DNA of 64,000 bases, taken from NCBI RefSeq assembly GCF_000805335.1, contig NZ_KN708638.1, positions 93,822-157,821 on the forward strand, read 5' to 3'. Positions 24,895 to 34,325 of this stretch are shown here, one piece after another; the stretch's first letter is position 1; each line of letters begins with the position of its first letter. This DNA comes from Streptomyces sp. CT34. GTDB taxonomy: Bacteria; Actinomycetota; Actinomycetes; Streptomycetales; Streptomycetaceae. The notes beneath the pieces were generated by a model that did no database searches, was not told the DNA's origin, and saw nothing but the letters and a program-made list of their open reading frames with translations. Position numbers and translations under genes: made by a program.

Positions 24895-25025
24895 GCCGAG
24901 CAGCTCTGCGACCGATCGTGTGCGGAGCCAGATGACGAGTACAGCTACGGTGGCGTGCCGAAGAACATGCAGCCGCGTTTGTCGTAGCGGGTGGGTGCGG
25001 CCCACGGCAAGCCAGGTCGCCTGAT
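24895..25025 (-). pseudogene. IS5-type transposase C-terminal fragment
   Basis: The minus strand reads PTRYDKRGCMFFGT in one frame, then ATVAVLVIWLRTRSVAELL in the next. This is the conserved TRYDKxxxxYxGxxxLAxxxIWLR end of IS5 transposases, with one frameshift. The sequence from 25,026 to 25,546 shows no recognisable gene. Confidence 0.6.
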
Positions 25026-25546
25026 CGCCCGGACAGTTCCTGGTGATATCCCCGGCCGGGCTCCCCCGTCCCGGCCGGGCCCCCTCCCCTACGCACACCA
25101 GGCCTGCCGTGTCACGGATCGACGACCTCGTCCGCACGTACCTTCGCGGGGGCCGGCCGGGCAGCGCGCTCCTACGCCGGGCACCCCTTCTCCACTCCGT
25201 GACCAACACCTCCTGCGTCGACGGCTACCGCGGTCAGGGCCCAACGTGATGCGGTGGTCGTGCGGTCCCCTCACGCTCCTGAGCACGGACCGGGCGCCCG
25301 CCACCTCGTCACAGGGGCAGGCGACTGCCCGGTTCCCGGCAACGGCTGGGCCTACAAATCGAGTTGCGCTCCGTCGAGCGGACACCTAGCGTGCGTTCTG
25401 CCGTAGTTCGAACATGGAAGGACGATGCCTGTGCCTGCGACCCGCTGACGGGCCGCTGCGCGACTCCGCCGGACACGTCCGGCGTTGGCTGCTGGAGTGG
25501 CCCGTTCCCACGGAACTCTCTTCAGACCAGCAAAGAAGGACCTTTC

Positions 25547-26305
25547 GTGTTGGCATCCTTTGAATCCCACGCGCACGCCTACCTGCGTGCCGCAGCCGGC
25601 CACCGGGCCGTTCGCACCGGGCCGTTCACCCTCCGCATCGATCCCCACGACGCCGGATTCTTCCTCAACTACGCCATCCCCGACGACGGCGCCGAGCCGA
25701 CCGGCGACCAAGTCCGGCGGCTTGTCGAGGCGTTCACCGGCCGGGCGCGGACGCCTCGCCTGGAGTACCTTCCCACGGCCGCTCCGCGCGTCGAGGACGC
25801 GCTGGCCGCGTCCGGGTTCACCGTCGAACGGCAGCTGCCGATCCTGACGTGTGATCCCGCGGACGTACCCGTGCCACAGACCGCCGCGCCGATCGAGATC
25901 ATGCTCGCCGAGACCGACGCGCAGCTGCGGAAGGTCGCCCAGGCGCAGGGCGAGGCGTACGGACAGCCGGTGACAGCCGAACACGATGTCGCACGGCTGC
26001 GAAGCGGACTGAACCGCGGCGGCCTGGTCGCGCTGGCACTCGACACGGTGACCGGCCAGGGAGTGGGCGGCGGCCAGGTCGGTCCGCCGCACGGCGGGGT
26101 GAGCGAGCTCGCCGCTATCGGTGTGCGGGCGGCCTACCGGCGTCGTGGGATCGCGTCCGCGCTCGCCGCCGCGTTGACACGCGCCTGCCCAAACGCCGGC
26201 ATCACCACCCCGTTCCTCATGCCGGAGAACAACGACAGCGAGCGGATCTATCAGCGCCTCGGATACCGGCGCGTCTCGGAGATCCTGCACATCTCACTGC
26301 GGTGA
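25547..26305 (+). CDS. GNAT-family acetyltransferase
   Basis: The 252-residue protein has an N-terminal segment of about 125 residues before a GNAT domain with the acetyl-CoA motif ELAAIGVRAAYRRRGIASAL. The C-terminal LMPENNDSERIYQRLGYRRV is the usual final strand-helix. The target is unknown. GTG start at 25547 with AAGGA seven bases upstream. A strong hairpin follows directly. Confidence 0.87.
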   Translation: MLASFESHAHAYLRAAAGHRAVRTGPFTLRIDPHDAGFFLNYAIPDDGAEPTGDQVRRLVEAFTGRARTPRLEYLPTAAPRVEDALAASGFTVERQLPILTCDPADVPVPQTAAPIEIMLAETDAQLRKVAQAQGEAYGQPVTAEHDVARLRSGLNRGGLVALALDTVTGQGVGGGQVGPPHGGVSELAAIGVRAAYRRRGIASALAAALTRACPNAGITTPFLMPENNDSERIYQRLGYRRVSEILHISLR

Positions 26306-26312
26306 CCCCATG

Positions 26313-26346
26313 CGGCTGCCCGGCCACAACAGTGGCCGGGCAGCCG
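26313..26346. terminator. Hairpin terminator after the GNAT gene
   Basis: Perfect 15-bp arms (CGGCTGCCCGGCCAC / GTGGCCGGGCAGCCG) with an AACA loop start 8 bases after the stop. Confidence 0.9.
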
Positions 26347-26464
26347 TCCCCTCTCCTGCGAAACCTCGCAGGTGAGAGGACAATCCTCGACTGCGCGGGC
26401 CACCTCCGACGCTCGCGTGGACCCATGCGACCGCTCACAGACCAGGCCAAAGAATCAGTCACAA

Positions 26465-26885
26465 CTCGCACAACTCATGTGGTCGAAAACGGTAGCTGCG
26501 CGAGGAGGTCTCGACCACATGGTCCCGGGCCGGGATCGATATGCCGTCCACGGTCCAGAGCCGTTCCCACGATCCAGAGCCGTTCCACTGCGTCAGCGAG
26601 CTGACCGGCCGGCTCGACGGCCAGGAGACGTCGCAGCTGCTGGATGGCCCGGCACACCGCCGCAGGGAAGCCCCCCAAGCAGTGGGGCAAACTGCCTCAT
26701 CGTCAGATTCGTGCCGTAACAGACGGCCACCAGCAGCACATCGCCCGTTCCGACGGCAGGCACCACGATCACCCACCACCAGGACCATCCCCGCCACGCT
26801 CCCGCACAACCTTCAACAGCCGCTGGAACTGCCGCATCCGCAGCCCCGCAAACGTCTCCACCTCAAACGATTCAGCCCTCAACAC
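26465..26885 (-). pseudogene. IS5-type transposase N-terminal fragment
   Basis: The minus strand gives SFEVETFAGLRMRQFQRLLK, VVRERGGDGPGGG, then after frame changes LPHCLGGFPAAVCRAIQQLR and RLLAVEPAGQLADAVERLWI. This matches the N-terminal half of IS5-group transposases (FEVxTFTGLRxRQFxKLLxVV... FGVSxATVxR). A short tandem duplication (GGAACGGCTCTGGA) and stops disrupt it. It is a different element from the C-terminal piece at 24,895. Confidence 0.75.
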
Positions 26886-26991
26886 CCCACGCATACAAGG
26901 GAAACGCCCGGATCGCAGCCTTCTGCAACACACACGAGGGCAGATTGGGCTTCTTACATCGTTCTTAGAACCATGCCGTAGACATAGGCCC

Positions 26992-28020
26992 ATGGCGATC
27001 AAACGTGTTGCAGTCGGTGTCGGAACGCTCGTGACGATGACCTTGACGAGCGTAGTCGGAGCAGCCATCGCGACTCCGGCTCCCGCGCCTGACAGGGCTG
27101 CTACTCCAGCGCTCGGAAACAAGACAGCGACAAACTATTTGTACGCTTCGATGGGCGATTTCGACACCACCGTGAAACCGCTGATCGATCGCCCGGACAT
27201 CGCCGGCGTGCAGCTGGTGGTGCCGTGGAAGGCGCTCGAACCGAAGAAGAATCGGTACGATTTCTCGTCGATCGACCGGGCGCTGAAATATCTGCAGTCC
27301 CGTCACAAGAAGCTATTCATTCAGGTCCAGGACCGGTTCTTTGCGCCCCCGACCAGGCTCCCGGACTATCTGCTGACCGACCCGGAATATCATGGGGGCG
27401 CAGCTCCGACAAAGAACGAAAGCGGCCTCGGCCCCGGCCAGCCCGGAACGATCGCGGCGCAATGGAATCCGCAGGTCCGGGGGCGGTTTCAGCATCTGCT
27501 CAAGGCGCTGTCGCAACGTTTCGACGGTCGCCTCGCCGGGGTGAACCTTCCGGAAACCGCTACCCAAGTGGAAACCAGCAAGGACCACACGGGCTACAGT
27601 GACGATTCCTACTTCCACGCAGAGCTCGACAACATGGCCTACGGCAAGAAGGTCTTCACCAAGACGCCGTTCATTCAGTACGTCAACTTCTGGCCGGGCG
27701 AATGGAACAACAGCCGCAACTACATGAAGCGCACCTTCGAGTTCGCCAAGTCGCACGGAATCGGCCTGGGTGGACCTGACATCCTGCCGAACCGCCCGGC
27801 ACAGATGCAAAATTCGTATCCTTTCTTCAAGCGATACCGAGGGCAGCTCCCCCTCGTGGCCATGGCTGTCCAGGAACCCGACTTCCAATACAAGAACCCC
27901 AAGACGAAAAAACCGTACACCCGGCAAGAGTTCGTCGATTTCGGCGCGAACACTCTCGGAGTCGACTGCATCTTCTGGGCCACCAGCGCGCCCTGGCTCC
28001 ACCAGCCGGCGGCACGATAG
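26992..28020 (+). CDS. Secreted TIM-barrel-like glycoside hydrolase homolog
   Basis: The 342-residue protein begins MAIKRVAVGVGTLVTMTLTS and has a signal peptide cleaved near AIATPAPAPDRA. The mature part reads like a (beta/alpha)8 glycosidase-type protein: LYASMGDFDTTVKPLIDRPD, VQLVVPWKALEPKKNRYDFS, KKLFIQVQDRFF, GVNLPETATQ (possible acid Glu), IQYVNFWPGEWN (possible nucleophile Glu), GIGLGGPDILP, and VAMAVQEPDF. Catalytic residues are inferred. Its codon use (frequent AAA, TTG, ATT, GAA) is less GC-biased than its neighbours, and it sits among transposase remnants, so recent acquisition is likely. The ATG at 26992 is the first start that places the signal correctly. Confidence 0.72.
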   Translation: MAIKRVAVGVGTLVTMTLTSVVGAAIATPAPAPDRAATPALGNKTATNYLYASMGDFDTTVKPLIDRPDIAGVQLVVPWKALEPKKNRYDFSSIDRALKYLQSRHKKLFIQVQDRFFAPPTRLPDYLLTDPEYHGGAAPTKNESGLGPGQPGTIAAQWNPQVRGRFQHLLKALSQRFDGRLAGVNLPETATQVETSKDHTGYSDDSYFHAELDNMAYGKKVFTKTPFIQYVNFWPGEWNNSRNYMKRTFEFAKSHGIGLGGPDILPNRPAQMQNSYPFFKRYRGQLPLVAMAVQEPDFQYKNPKTKKPYTRQEFVDFGANTLGVDCIFWATSAPWLHQPAAR

Positions 28021-28318
28021 CGCCGCCCATCGTCCGTCGGTGGTCGTCCCATCGTCGGCCCCGAACCGGATCGACGGCTACAGCGCCAGGGGCTGTCCGA
28101 TGGGGCGTCGGCGCGGCCGTCGCCTTACGGTTGAGGCGGCGCAAGCGTCTCCTGCGCCCACTCGCGCAGACGCGGCCATCGCACGCGGTGGCCGCGTTCA
28201 CGCCTGTCCGACGGTCACCCGCCGGACAGGGAAAGGGTCTTCGCGCAGATATGCAGATATCGAGCCAACGGCCGGTGCGTCCGGTGTCGTGTCAGGCGTT
28301 CCGCGTGATCACCTGACA

Positions 28319-28555
28319 GACCCCAAAGAGGCGCAGTGCCGGGCGGTCGTCATCAGCCAGACGCCCGGACTGTCCGGCACCCCGTCCCGCAGCCACCGCT
28401 CCAGCACCGCGACCAGCCCGTCCTGCGCAAGCCCCTCCGCGAACCGACGTCCCGCACGATCGGGGCGACGCCAGCCATGACACGCACCGACTCCAGCCGG
28501 AAGACGGTCCCGATGGCGCGGCGGCCTCGCAGCAGGTGGCCTTCGGCCGCTGGGC
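28319..28555 (-). pseudogene. Truncated ECF-type RNA polymerase sigma factor (N-terminus only)
   Basis: The minus strand encodes TVFRLESVRVMAGVAPIVRD and, after a frame change, AEGLAQDGLVAVLERWLRDG followed by VPDSPGVWLMTTARH. This is region 2 of the YCII-linked sigma factors (VxRxESARIIAxLARxxRDxxLAEELAQDALVAALExWP). Region 4 and the C-terminal domain are gone. It lies just downstream of the YCII gene, its usual partner. The 28,021-28,318 stretch is empty of recognisable genes. Confidence 0.7.
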
Positions 28556-28568
28556 GCCGGTGTGGCCG

Positions 28569-28609
28569 CGTCCTGACCGGGCCCGATGGCGGCGGGCCCG
28601 GTCAGGACG
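28569..28609. terminator. Long perfect hairpin after the YCII gene
   Basis: Perfect 17-bp arms (CGTCCTGACCGGGCCCG / CGGGCCCGGTCAGGACG) with a 7-base loop lie 71 bases past the YCII stop and before the sigma remnant. Confidence 0.85.
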
Positions 28610-28679
28610 GGGTGGCGGTGGGCTGCGGTTCCACAACCCACCACGCAACACTCCAGGGCAGCGCTGCCCCTGGGAAGGC

Positions 28680-29036
28680 TCAGCCCTCCGCGATCTGACG
28701 CACCTCGCAGGTCACCGTCCAGAGCTCCTCGTGCACCTTCAGGAACCGCTTGGTCCACTCCAGCGCCTCGGCCTTGTCCTTGCACTGCATGATCGCGTAG
28801 CCGCCGACAACCTCCTTCGACTCGGTGAACGGACCGTCGGTGACGGAGATCTTCCCGCCCTCCCAGCGCACCCGGGTGCCCTGCGCGGACGGCGTCAGCC
28901 CGGCGGTGTCCAGCATCACCCCCGCCTTGGTGATCTCCTCCATCAGCTCGCCCATCCGCTGCATCATCTCGGGACTCGGGCCCTCGGCGGGCGCGGTCTT
29001 CTCGTCGATCTGCACAAGCGACAGGTAACGCGGCAT
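28680..29036 (-). CDS. YCII-related (DGPF-type) domain protein
   Basis: The 118-residue protein MPRYLSLVQIDEKTAPAEGP... has the signature VRWEGGKISVTDGPFTESKE, then VVGGYAIMQCKDKAEALEW. This is the DGPF/YCII family, a dimeric alpha-beta fold usually encoded directly upstream of an ECF sigma factor and often thought to sense or modulate it. Here that sigma factor survives only as a fragment, so this gene is probably an orphan. It may still be functional. Confidence 0.87.
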   Translation of the reverse strand: MPRYLSLVQIDEKTAPAEGPSPEMMQRMGELMEEITKAGVMLDTAGLTPSAQGTRVRWEGGKISVTDGPFTESKEVVGGYAIMQCKDKAEALEWTKRFLKVHEELWTVTCEVRQIAEG

Positions 29037-29589
29037 CGTGACTCCTTCGCGGACCTACGACGGTCCTACCGTTGGGGCGGGGCCAGTCCCCGCCTCTCAC
29101 CATTGCGTCGAACAAAGACCGCCCGAATCGACACACGCGCCGGATCTCTTCCAAGATTTTTTCGGCCGGACCCCCTGCACAGGTCACGGCTGCCGTTCCC
29201 CACACCGGCCATGCCGCCCCACTCGCCACCCGAGCCGGCCCACGCCCGCCCGACCCGGCACGAGCCGAGCCAGTGGTCGGCGCCGCATGGCACCGGGACC
29301 GGTCGGCGAGTACGCCGGACGTTTCGCTCCGGATGTATCAAAGCCTTCACAGCACCGTGCGGCTCTGCCCACGAGAGGTCCGCGTACTCGTCTGAGTGGC
29401 CCTGGCACGTTCTTCGTAGCCGGAGACCATCCTGACGTGGTGGTTCGGCCGATCCACGTAACTGTGGTGTTGGTAGGAGATCGGTACGCTCCGTGGTCAC
29501 GGAACAGGCACGCTGTCCTGCTGAGGAGCAGGTCCGCGACGGCTTGTTGAGAACCACTCCGTACTCAGGGGCGCAGGGATATTCAGTCC

Positions 29590-29850
29590 CCATCATCGCC
29601 TGAAGCGCCGCCCCGCACGCCGAGGCATCGAGCAACTCGCCCATTCTGATGTGCGGTTGCCCCACCGCCTGCCGTCCGCCCGGAAGGGCCGCCACCAGGT
29701 GCCCACCGCCCGCTCGGACACGCTGAAGACCTCTGCGGCCTGGCCGTACGTCCCAACTCGCCCCGACTCCAACGCCGCAACGCCCGCAGCCCCGGATCCT
29801 CCTGCGCCGCGGGCGCCAGCCGATGTCCCCACTCTCGACATTCACGCCCG
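29590..29850 (-). pseudogene. IS630-family transposase N-terminal fragment
   Basis: The minus strand encodes GRVGTYGQAAEVFSVSERAV, then GTWWRPFRADGRR, the helix-turn-helix start of IS630-type transposases. A frameshift precedes it and the DDE domain is absent. The 29,037-29,589 interval upstream shows nothing I recognise. Confidence 0.65.
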
Positions 29851-29934
29851 GCCAATGAGCAGGAGACCCACCAGTTTCGGCTCAATATCGGGAACCACCG
29901 TGTTGGCCAGGATTCAACACAAACTGCAGTTCGA

Positions 29935-30165
29935 TCACGTCCTGAAGCGGCCCCTCCGAGCTGGTTGAGGAAGGCGAACAGCGAGCGCAGGGCGGTCAAC
30001 CGGGTGTGCCCGTCCCCGCCGCCGGGAGTGGGCTGCTGCAACGCATTGATCACGTCGTCGCGGGTGACCTCGCGCAGGGTGTCGTACTCGCAGGCCCAAC
30101 CGGACAGGATCGGCAGTGCATGCTGAAGGTCGTTCTTCCATGTCAGCTCGGCCTATGGACGAGAC
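29935..30165 (-). pseudogene. Tyrosine recombinase (integrase) N-terminal domain fragment
   Basis: The minus strand reads YDTLREVTRDDVINALQQPT, then TRLTALRSLFAFLNQLG, which resembles the core-binding domain of XerC/D-type integrases (DLREVTREDVLAAL...ALRSLFGFLK). The catalytic domain is not present. The following 30,166-30,802 sequence has only unassigned ORFs. Confidence 0.5.
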
Positions 30166-30802
30166 ATGCGAGCTCACCGAGGACGAGGTGAACGACCTGC
30201 TCGACGGTCAGGGGGTCGCCGTAGCAACGGCCCCAAAAACGACGGATATCGCTGATGGGACGATGCCGCTTGTAGTGCGGTGTCGTCCGGGGGCGCGCGC
30301 CGTGAGTGCTGCGGCTCAGCCCCGTCGGCGGGCTGCCGGGTCGCGTGAGACAAATGCCGGGCGTAGCGTTCCCGTGCCCGCACGACGGCCGAGCCGTACA
30401 TCGGCCCACCCCCAACGAGCCACGGTACGGCCGGGACGGGACGGGACGGGTTCGGGCGCACAACTCGGCCATGTCTCCTGCCGCTTGCGCGTGTCTGCGC
30501 AGTGCCCCGAGGTGGTGCCCGTCGTCCGGGCGAAGGTGCGGACGAACGCGGTGGTCGTCGCCCGCCCACAGGCGGGGGCGGTGTCGGTGATGGTGACGCT
30601 CCATGCCGCCACCGCTCTCGCAGGACTGGGTGCTGGTCGGCGCAATCCGCGTGTGGCGGATCCGAGATATAAGTAGGCCGAACACTGGAAGCACGCCTGG
30701 TTCGGATTGCTCATCGTGGATGCGTGACTTCGATCCAGGAAACGGCGCGAACGCGCCCCCCGACGCCGGTGAACCGCCGGGACACTGGCGCCGGATGCGG
30801 GT

Positions 30803-30961
30803 ATGGACCGCCGCCCACGCCACGCGAGGTGCGCTCGTCGTCCTCGCGTCCGTACGGTGATCGCGATCGCGGTCTCCACGGCTCTGCGCGAACCGGCCGA
30901 CGCAGCCGAACCGCCGGACGGCTCGGGAAACGACACGCTGTCAGAAGACTCCAACCAGTAG
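30803..30961 (+). CDS. Possible small membrane-associated peptide
   Basis: A 52-residue ORF, MDRRPRHARCARRPRVRTVI followed by AIAVSTALREPADAAEPPDG, has a basic start, a short hydrophobic stretch and an acidic tail. It ends 20 bases before the methyltransferase ATG. No family is recognised and no strong ribosome site is seen. Confidence 0.25.
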   Translation: MDRRPRHARCARRPRVRTVIAIAVSTALREPADAAEPPDGSGNDTLSEDSNQ

Positions 30962-30981
30962 AGGGAAGGGAAGGAACTCCC

Positions 30982-31758
30982 ATGACGAAAGCTCACAATG
31001 ATGCGGTCCGCGAACAGTTCAGGATCCAGGCCACAACCTTCACCGATGAGGGGTTCGCCGCCCGCGGGCTGGACTGGATCCTCGAACAGCTCGCCCCCTC
31101 GGCCGACGCGCAGGTGCTGGATGTCGCAGCCGGCGCGGCTCACCTCGGCCGAGCACTGGCACCACACGTCAACCATGTCTGCGCCCTCGACCTGACCCGG
31201 GAGATGCTTGAGCAGGGGCAGCGACTCGCCGCGGCCGCCGGTCTGCGCAATGTGACCTTCACGCTCGCAGACGCTGCCGAACTTCCCTACCTCGACGATC
31301 AGTTCGACCTGGTCGTATGCCGACTCGCACTCCATCAAGTCGCTGATCCGGCGGCGATGGTACGGGAGATGGTCCGCGTCACCCGCCCAGGTGGCCGCAT
31401 CGGTGTCACCGACATGATCGCCGACGAGGACTCGGAGCTGGCCGAGGAGACCAATCGACTGGAACGCCTGCGTGACCCGAGCCACAACCGGACCCTTTCG
31501 CTCACCGAGGTGCACGCCTTCCTGGAGACCGCTGGCGCTTCGGTGGCCTCGACCGCCGTCCGTGACCACGATCTCGACCTGACGGACTGGCTGACCCGCA
31601 GCGAGACACCGGCCCCGGTGCGCGCACAGATCCGGAAACGCCTCGAAGAGGAACTCGCCGGCGGCACGGCAACCGGCCTGCGCCCCGCACGCGGCGACGA
31701 CCAAGCCATCAGCTTCACCCATGCATGGGCCACCGTGACCGGTACCCCGCGGGATTGA
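30982..31758 (+). CDS. UbiE-like SAM-dependent methyltransferase
   Basis: The 258-residue protein has an N-terminal helix typical of ubiE-type proteins (AVREQFRIQATTFTDEGFAA), the SAM motif VLDVAAGAAHLGRAL, the ribose-binding loop HVCALDLTREMLEQG, and DDQFDLVVCRLALHQVADPA. The C-terminal part carries the LSLTEVHAFLETAG segment seen in small-molecule methyltransferases. The substrate is unknown. AAGGA lies about 8 bases before the ATG. Confidence 0.9.
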   Translation: MTKAHNDAVREQFRIQATTFTDEGFAARGLDWILEQLAPSADAQVLDVAAGAAHLGRALAPHVNHVCALDLTREMLEQGQRLAAAAGLRNVTFTLADAAELPYLDDQFDLVVCRLALHQVADPAAMVREMVRVTRPGGRIGVTDMIADEDSELAEETNRLERLRDPSHNRTLSLTEVHAFLETAGASVASTAVRDHDLDLTDWLTRSETPAPVRAQIRKRLEEELAGGTATGLRPARGDDQAISFTHAWATVTGTPRD

Positions 31759-31799
31759 AGGCAGGGGCTGAACGCAGTTCGAGACCGGGAACGTTGGCC

Positions 31800-32060
31800 G
31801 CCTGGTGGATCGACAGGTGTGTCATCTCCGAGGCGAACCACCGTGCGCACACCGGCTAGCGGAGCCAACGACCGCAGTGCCGCTCTCTCACCGAGGCCGG
31901 TTTCGGGGAGGGCATGCGGGAGTGGCAGTTCCGCTGAGTGGTTCATGGGCAGTCCGGGGATGTCGGCGACCGCATCGGCCAGGATTTCCAATGCCTCGTC
32001 CCGGCCAGCCCTGTCGTAGACGAAGGCATTGTCGGCTGTTTGTCCGCTCATCGTGCCCCT
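31800..32060 (-). pseudogene. Possible PLP-dependent decarboxylase N-terminal fragment
   Basis: The minus strand encodes AFVYDRAGRDEALEILADAV, then PLPHALPETGLGERAALRSL APL. The layout resembles the N-terminus of aromatic-amino-acid/glutamate decarboxylases (PLPExGxxxxxALxxLxPL). The rest is missing, and the frame continues into unrelated sequence. Weak assignment. Confidence 0.3.
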
Positions 32061-32124
32061 CTGCGTTGAAGATCGCCGGGTGGACATCCCCTGGACGAGG
32101 ACAGAAGTCATGCGCTCTCCTGCC

Positions 32125-32530
32125 GCAGCGCCCGCGGTGGTGTCTGGATCGCGTCGTATGGCGGACAGTGCTGCGGCCAGGTCGTGGCAGAGGTCTTGGG
32201 GGCTTTCCAGTCCGATGTGGAAACGGACCAGTCGGGGCGCGTCCGCCGGGGCGCCGAGGGCCCGTAGGTGGTGGGGCACGGCGGGCATTTTCAGGCTCTC
32301 GAACCCGCCCCAACTCGTGCCGAGGCTGAACAGTGAGAGCTGGTCGATGAACCGGGTGAACGCGTCTTCGCTGCACGGGGCCAGCTCGCTGGTGAACGGG
32401 CCTGCCGCACCGGAGAACTGTGAGCGCCGCAGCTCGTAGCCGGGATCGGTATCGAGGGCGGGGAAGAGCATCCGCTGGACACAGGGCTGTGACTGCAGCC
32501 ACTGCGCGACGGCGAGAGCGGCCGTCACGG
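32125..32530 (-). pseudogene. C-terminal fragment of a Cys/Met-metabolism PLP enzyme (cystathionine beta-lyase type)
   Basis: The minus strand reads VAQWLQSQPCVQRMLFPALD, GPFTSELAPCSEDAFTRFID, LSLFSLGTSWGGFESLKMP, and RLVRFHIGLESPQDLCHDLA. These are the C-terminal hallmarks of MetC-type enzymes (SWGGxESL, VRLHIGLEDxxDL). The PLP-lysine half is missing: homology stops abruptly at about 32,530, where a recombinase fragment begins on the other strand. Confidence 0.8.
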
Positions 32531-32540
32531 TGGGCACCCG

Positions 32541-32708
32541 AAGGTGGTCGACGACATGGCCGACTACGCCCGATCCCTGCGGGCCAACGGGGTCCCCGTC
32601 CCCGAGATCGCCCGCAGGTTGGGCATCACCTCGGGCAAGAACCAGGGCAAGCGGCCCTCGGTCGCCACGGTCTACCGCATCCTCGCCGAGGATGAACAGG
32701 AGGGCTGA
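32541..32708 (+). pseudogene. C-terminal fragment of a serine recombinase
   Basis: The frame encodes VVDDMADYARSLRANGVPVP followed by EIARRLGITSGKNQGKRPSV and ATVYRILAED, then a stop. This is the helix-turn-helix tail of resolvase-family recombinases from actinobacterial mobile elements. The catalytic serine domain is missing. It abuts the truncated metC-like gene, so a recombination event may have removed both partners. Confidence 0.65.
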
Positions 32709-33046
32709 GGCTCACCGGGACTCCAAGATCATCTCATTGCCTCTTTGACTCGTATCTCGGCGATACCCCAGGTCGAGGGACCCAACTTCCGGTATAGCCG
32801 GCGAGGCCGGCTCCAGCAGGCGATGCCGGTGGCGATCGGCCGCCTCCGGGCTGGGCGAGCGAGTGCCCGTCCCGCCGGCATGCTGCACCGCCCGGTCAGC
32901 CCGAACACCCTGCTCAGACGCGTCCGGGCCCCCATCCACAGCCCACTGACTGTGGCTCTAGCATCCGCATCCGCGACGAGACCGGGGCTGCGCGGATGGC
33001 AGCGTCCGATCCCACGGCCCGGCCATCCTGTCTGGGGCTACCCGGC
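32709..33046. other. Intergenic, no gene recognised
   Basis: The stretch contains a small hairpin AGCCGGC-GAG-GCCGGCT (about 32,799-32,815) and no convincing ORF. It ends at the stop of the DUF418-like gene. Confidence 0.5.
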
Positions 33047-34240
33047 CTATCGGATGTGCCGGGCGATGCCGGTTGCCCGGGCCATCAAGCCTTCGAGCGG
33101 TCCGCGACGGAAGAACCGTGACCAGACGGTGGCGAACACCATGCTGGCGGCGATGAAACCGAGCAGGACGGGCAGGGACGATCCAGGCAGTTCCTCTATG
33201 CCCAGGAGCCAGATGCCGGCGATGTGGAAGACGTACGCCGTCAATGACATGGACCCGACTGCGATGGCCGGCCGGGCCAGGGCATGCAGGCGCGGGACGG
33301 CGTCCACGGCGGTGAGGCAGGTGGCCACGACGGCTATGGCCACACCGGCGTTGCCCACTATGGACAGGGTGGTCTCGCTGTGCGGGGAGGCCACCAGCAG
33401 CCAGGCCGAGGTGTCGCCGGTGGGGTAACCGGCGATGTCGGACCACCACGCGCTCGCCGCGCCCGGTCCTGCCAGGCCGGTGATCGCGTCGAGCGCGCCG
33501 GGGACGAGGTGCAGCGCCAGCCACGAGCCCCCGTAGCCGGCCACGGCGAGGAAGAGACCGGTGACGGCGAGGCGCGTGCGGACCATGGCGGAGGCCAGGT
33601 CGAGGCGGGCGACGGCCATGCCCGCGATAACGAACGGGACCCATGTGAGGGCCGGGTAGCTACCGGAGAAGAGGAGGGAGACGATGCCGCCGGCCTCACC
33701 CTGGCTCCGGGGCCCACCGTCGCCGATCACCTGCGCCACGAAGTACAGCACCTGAGGGAAGATGACCGCCGCCCCCACCGCGATCACCGCCAGCGATCTG
33801 GCGCTGAGCCGGTAGAGCGGCAGCACGAGCAGGAAGTACGCACCGTAGAAGGCCAGGATGACCTCGACCGGGGTGCCGGTCATGGTGAGAGCGGTACCCA
33901 CCGCCAGCAAGAGCGCGGCCCGGATCACCACCTTGGCGACGGCCTGGCGACCGGCCCGCCCGGTTTTCGGCGTGCTGCGCCCGGTGATGAGCACCACGGT
34001 GAAGCCCGCCAGGAAGGCGAAGAGCGCCGAAGCCCTGCCATGGGCCAGCTCCATCAGGAAGCCGGTCACCCCACCCTGGTCCGGGTCGGGGCCGACATGG
34101 GCGGCGTACATGCCAAAGACCGCCAGGCCGCGGGCCAGATCGACGCCGATCAGCCGACCCGCCGCAGCCCTGCCGTTCTCGTGTGTCGGGGCCGGGGCGC
34201 CAAGTGTGGGCGCTGCAACCTCCGTGTGCTGTCGTGCCAT
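33047..34240 (-). CDS. DUF418-type multi-pass membrane protein
   Basis: The 397-residue protein has about ten hydrophobic segments. It starts GRLIGVDLARGLAVFGMYAA (typical of the heparan-alpha-glucosaminide-acetyltransferase-like/DUF418 group), continues HGRASALFAFLAGFTVVLIT, and ends SMSLTAYVFHIAGIWLLG then SRFFRRGPLEGLMAR. Members are integral membrane proteins, perhaps acyl transferases or transporters. The ATG at 34240 (MARQHTEVAAP) is chosen because upstream residues are antisense to a response-regulator remnant. It is divergent from that remnant. Confidence 0.85.
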   Translation of the reverse strand: MARQHTEVAAPTLGAPAPTHENGRAAAGRLIGVDLARGLAVFGMYAAHVGPDPDQGGVTGFLMELAHGRASALFAFLAGFTVVLITGRSTPKTGRAGRQAVAKVVIRAALLLAVGTALTMTGTPVEVILAFYGAYFLLVLPLYRLSARSLAVIAVGAAVIFPQVLYFVAQVIGDGGPRSQGEAGGIVSLLFSGSYPALTWVPFVIAGMAVARLDLASAMVRTRLAVTGLFLAVAGYGGSWLALHLVPGALDAITGLAGPGAASAWWSDIAGYPTGDTSAWLLVASPHSETTLSIVGNAGVAIAVVATCLTAVDAVPRLHALARPAIAVGSMSLTAYVFHIAGIWLLGIEELPGSSLPVLLGFIAASMVFATVWSRFFRRGPLEGLMARATGIARHIR

Positions 34241-34325
34241 GGTCTCCAAGCCGGGAAACAGACTGATCGCCGGGTATCCGGCCGCAGGCCGGACCACCCC
34301 CGCCACCCCACATGACGGAACGCGC

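Noticed and set aside
30143..30823. 226-codon minus ORF between the integrase remnant and the methyltransferase
   Set aside because: It is His/Arg/Pro-rich with no domain, overlaps other equally open frames, and has no ribosome site.
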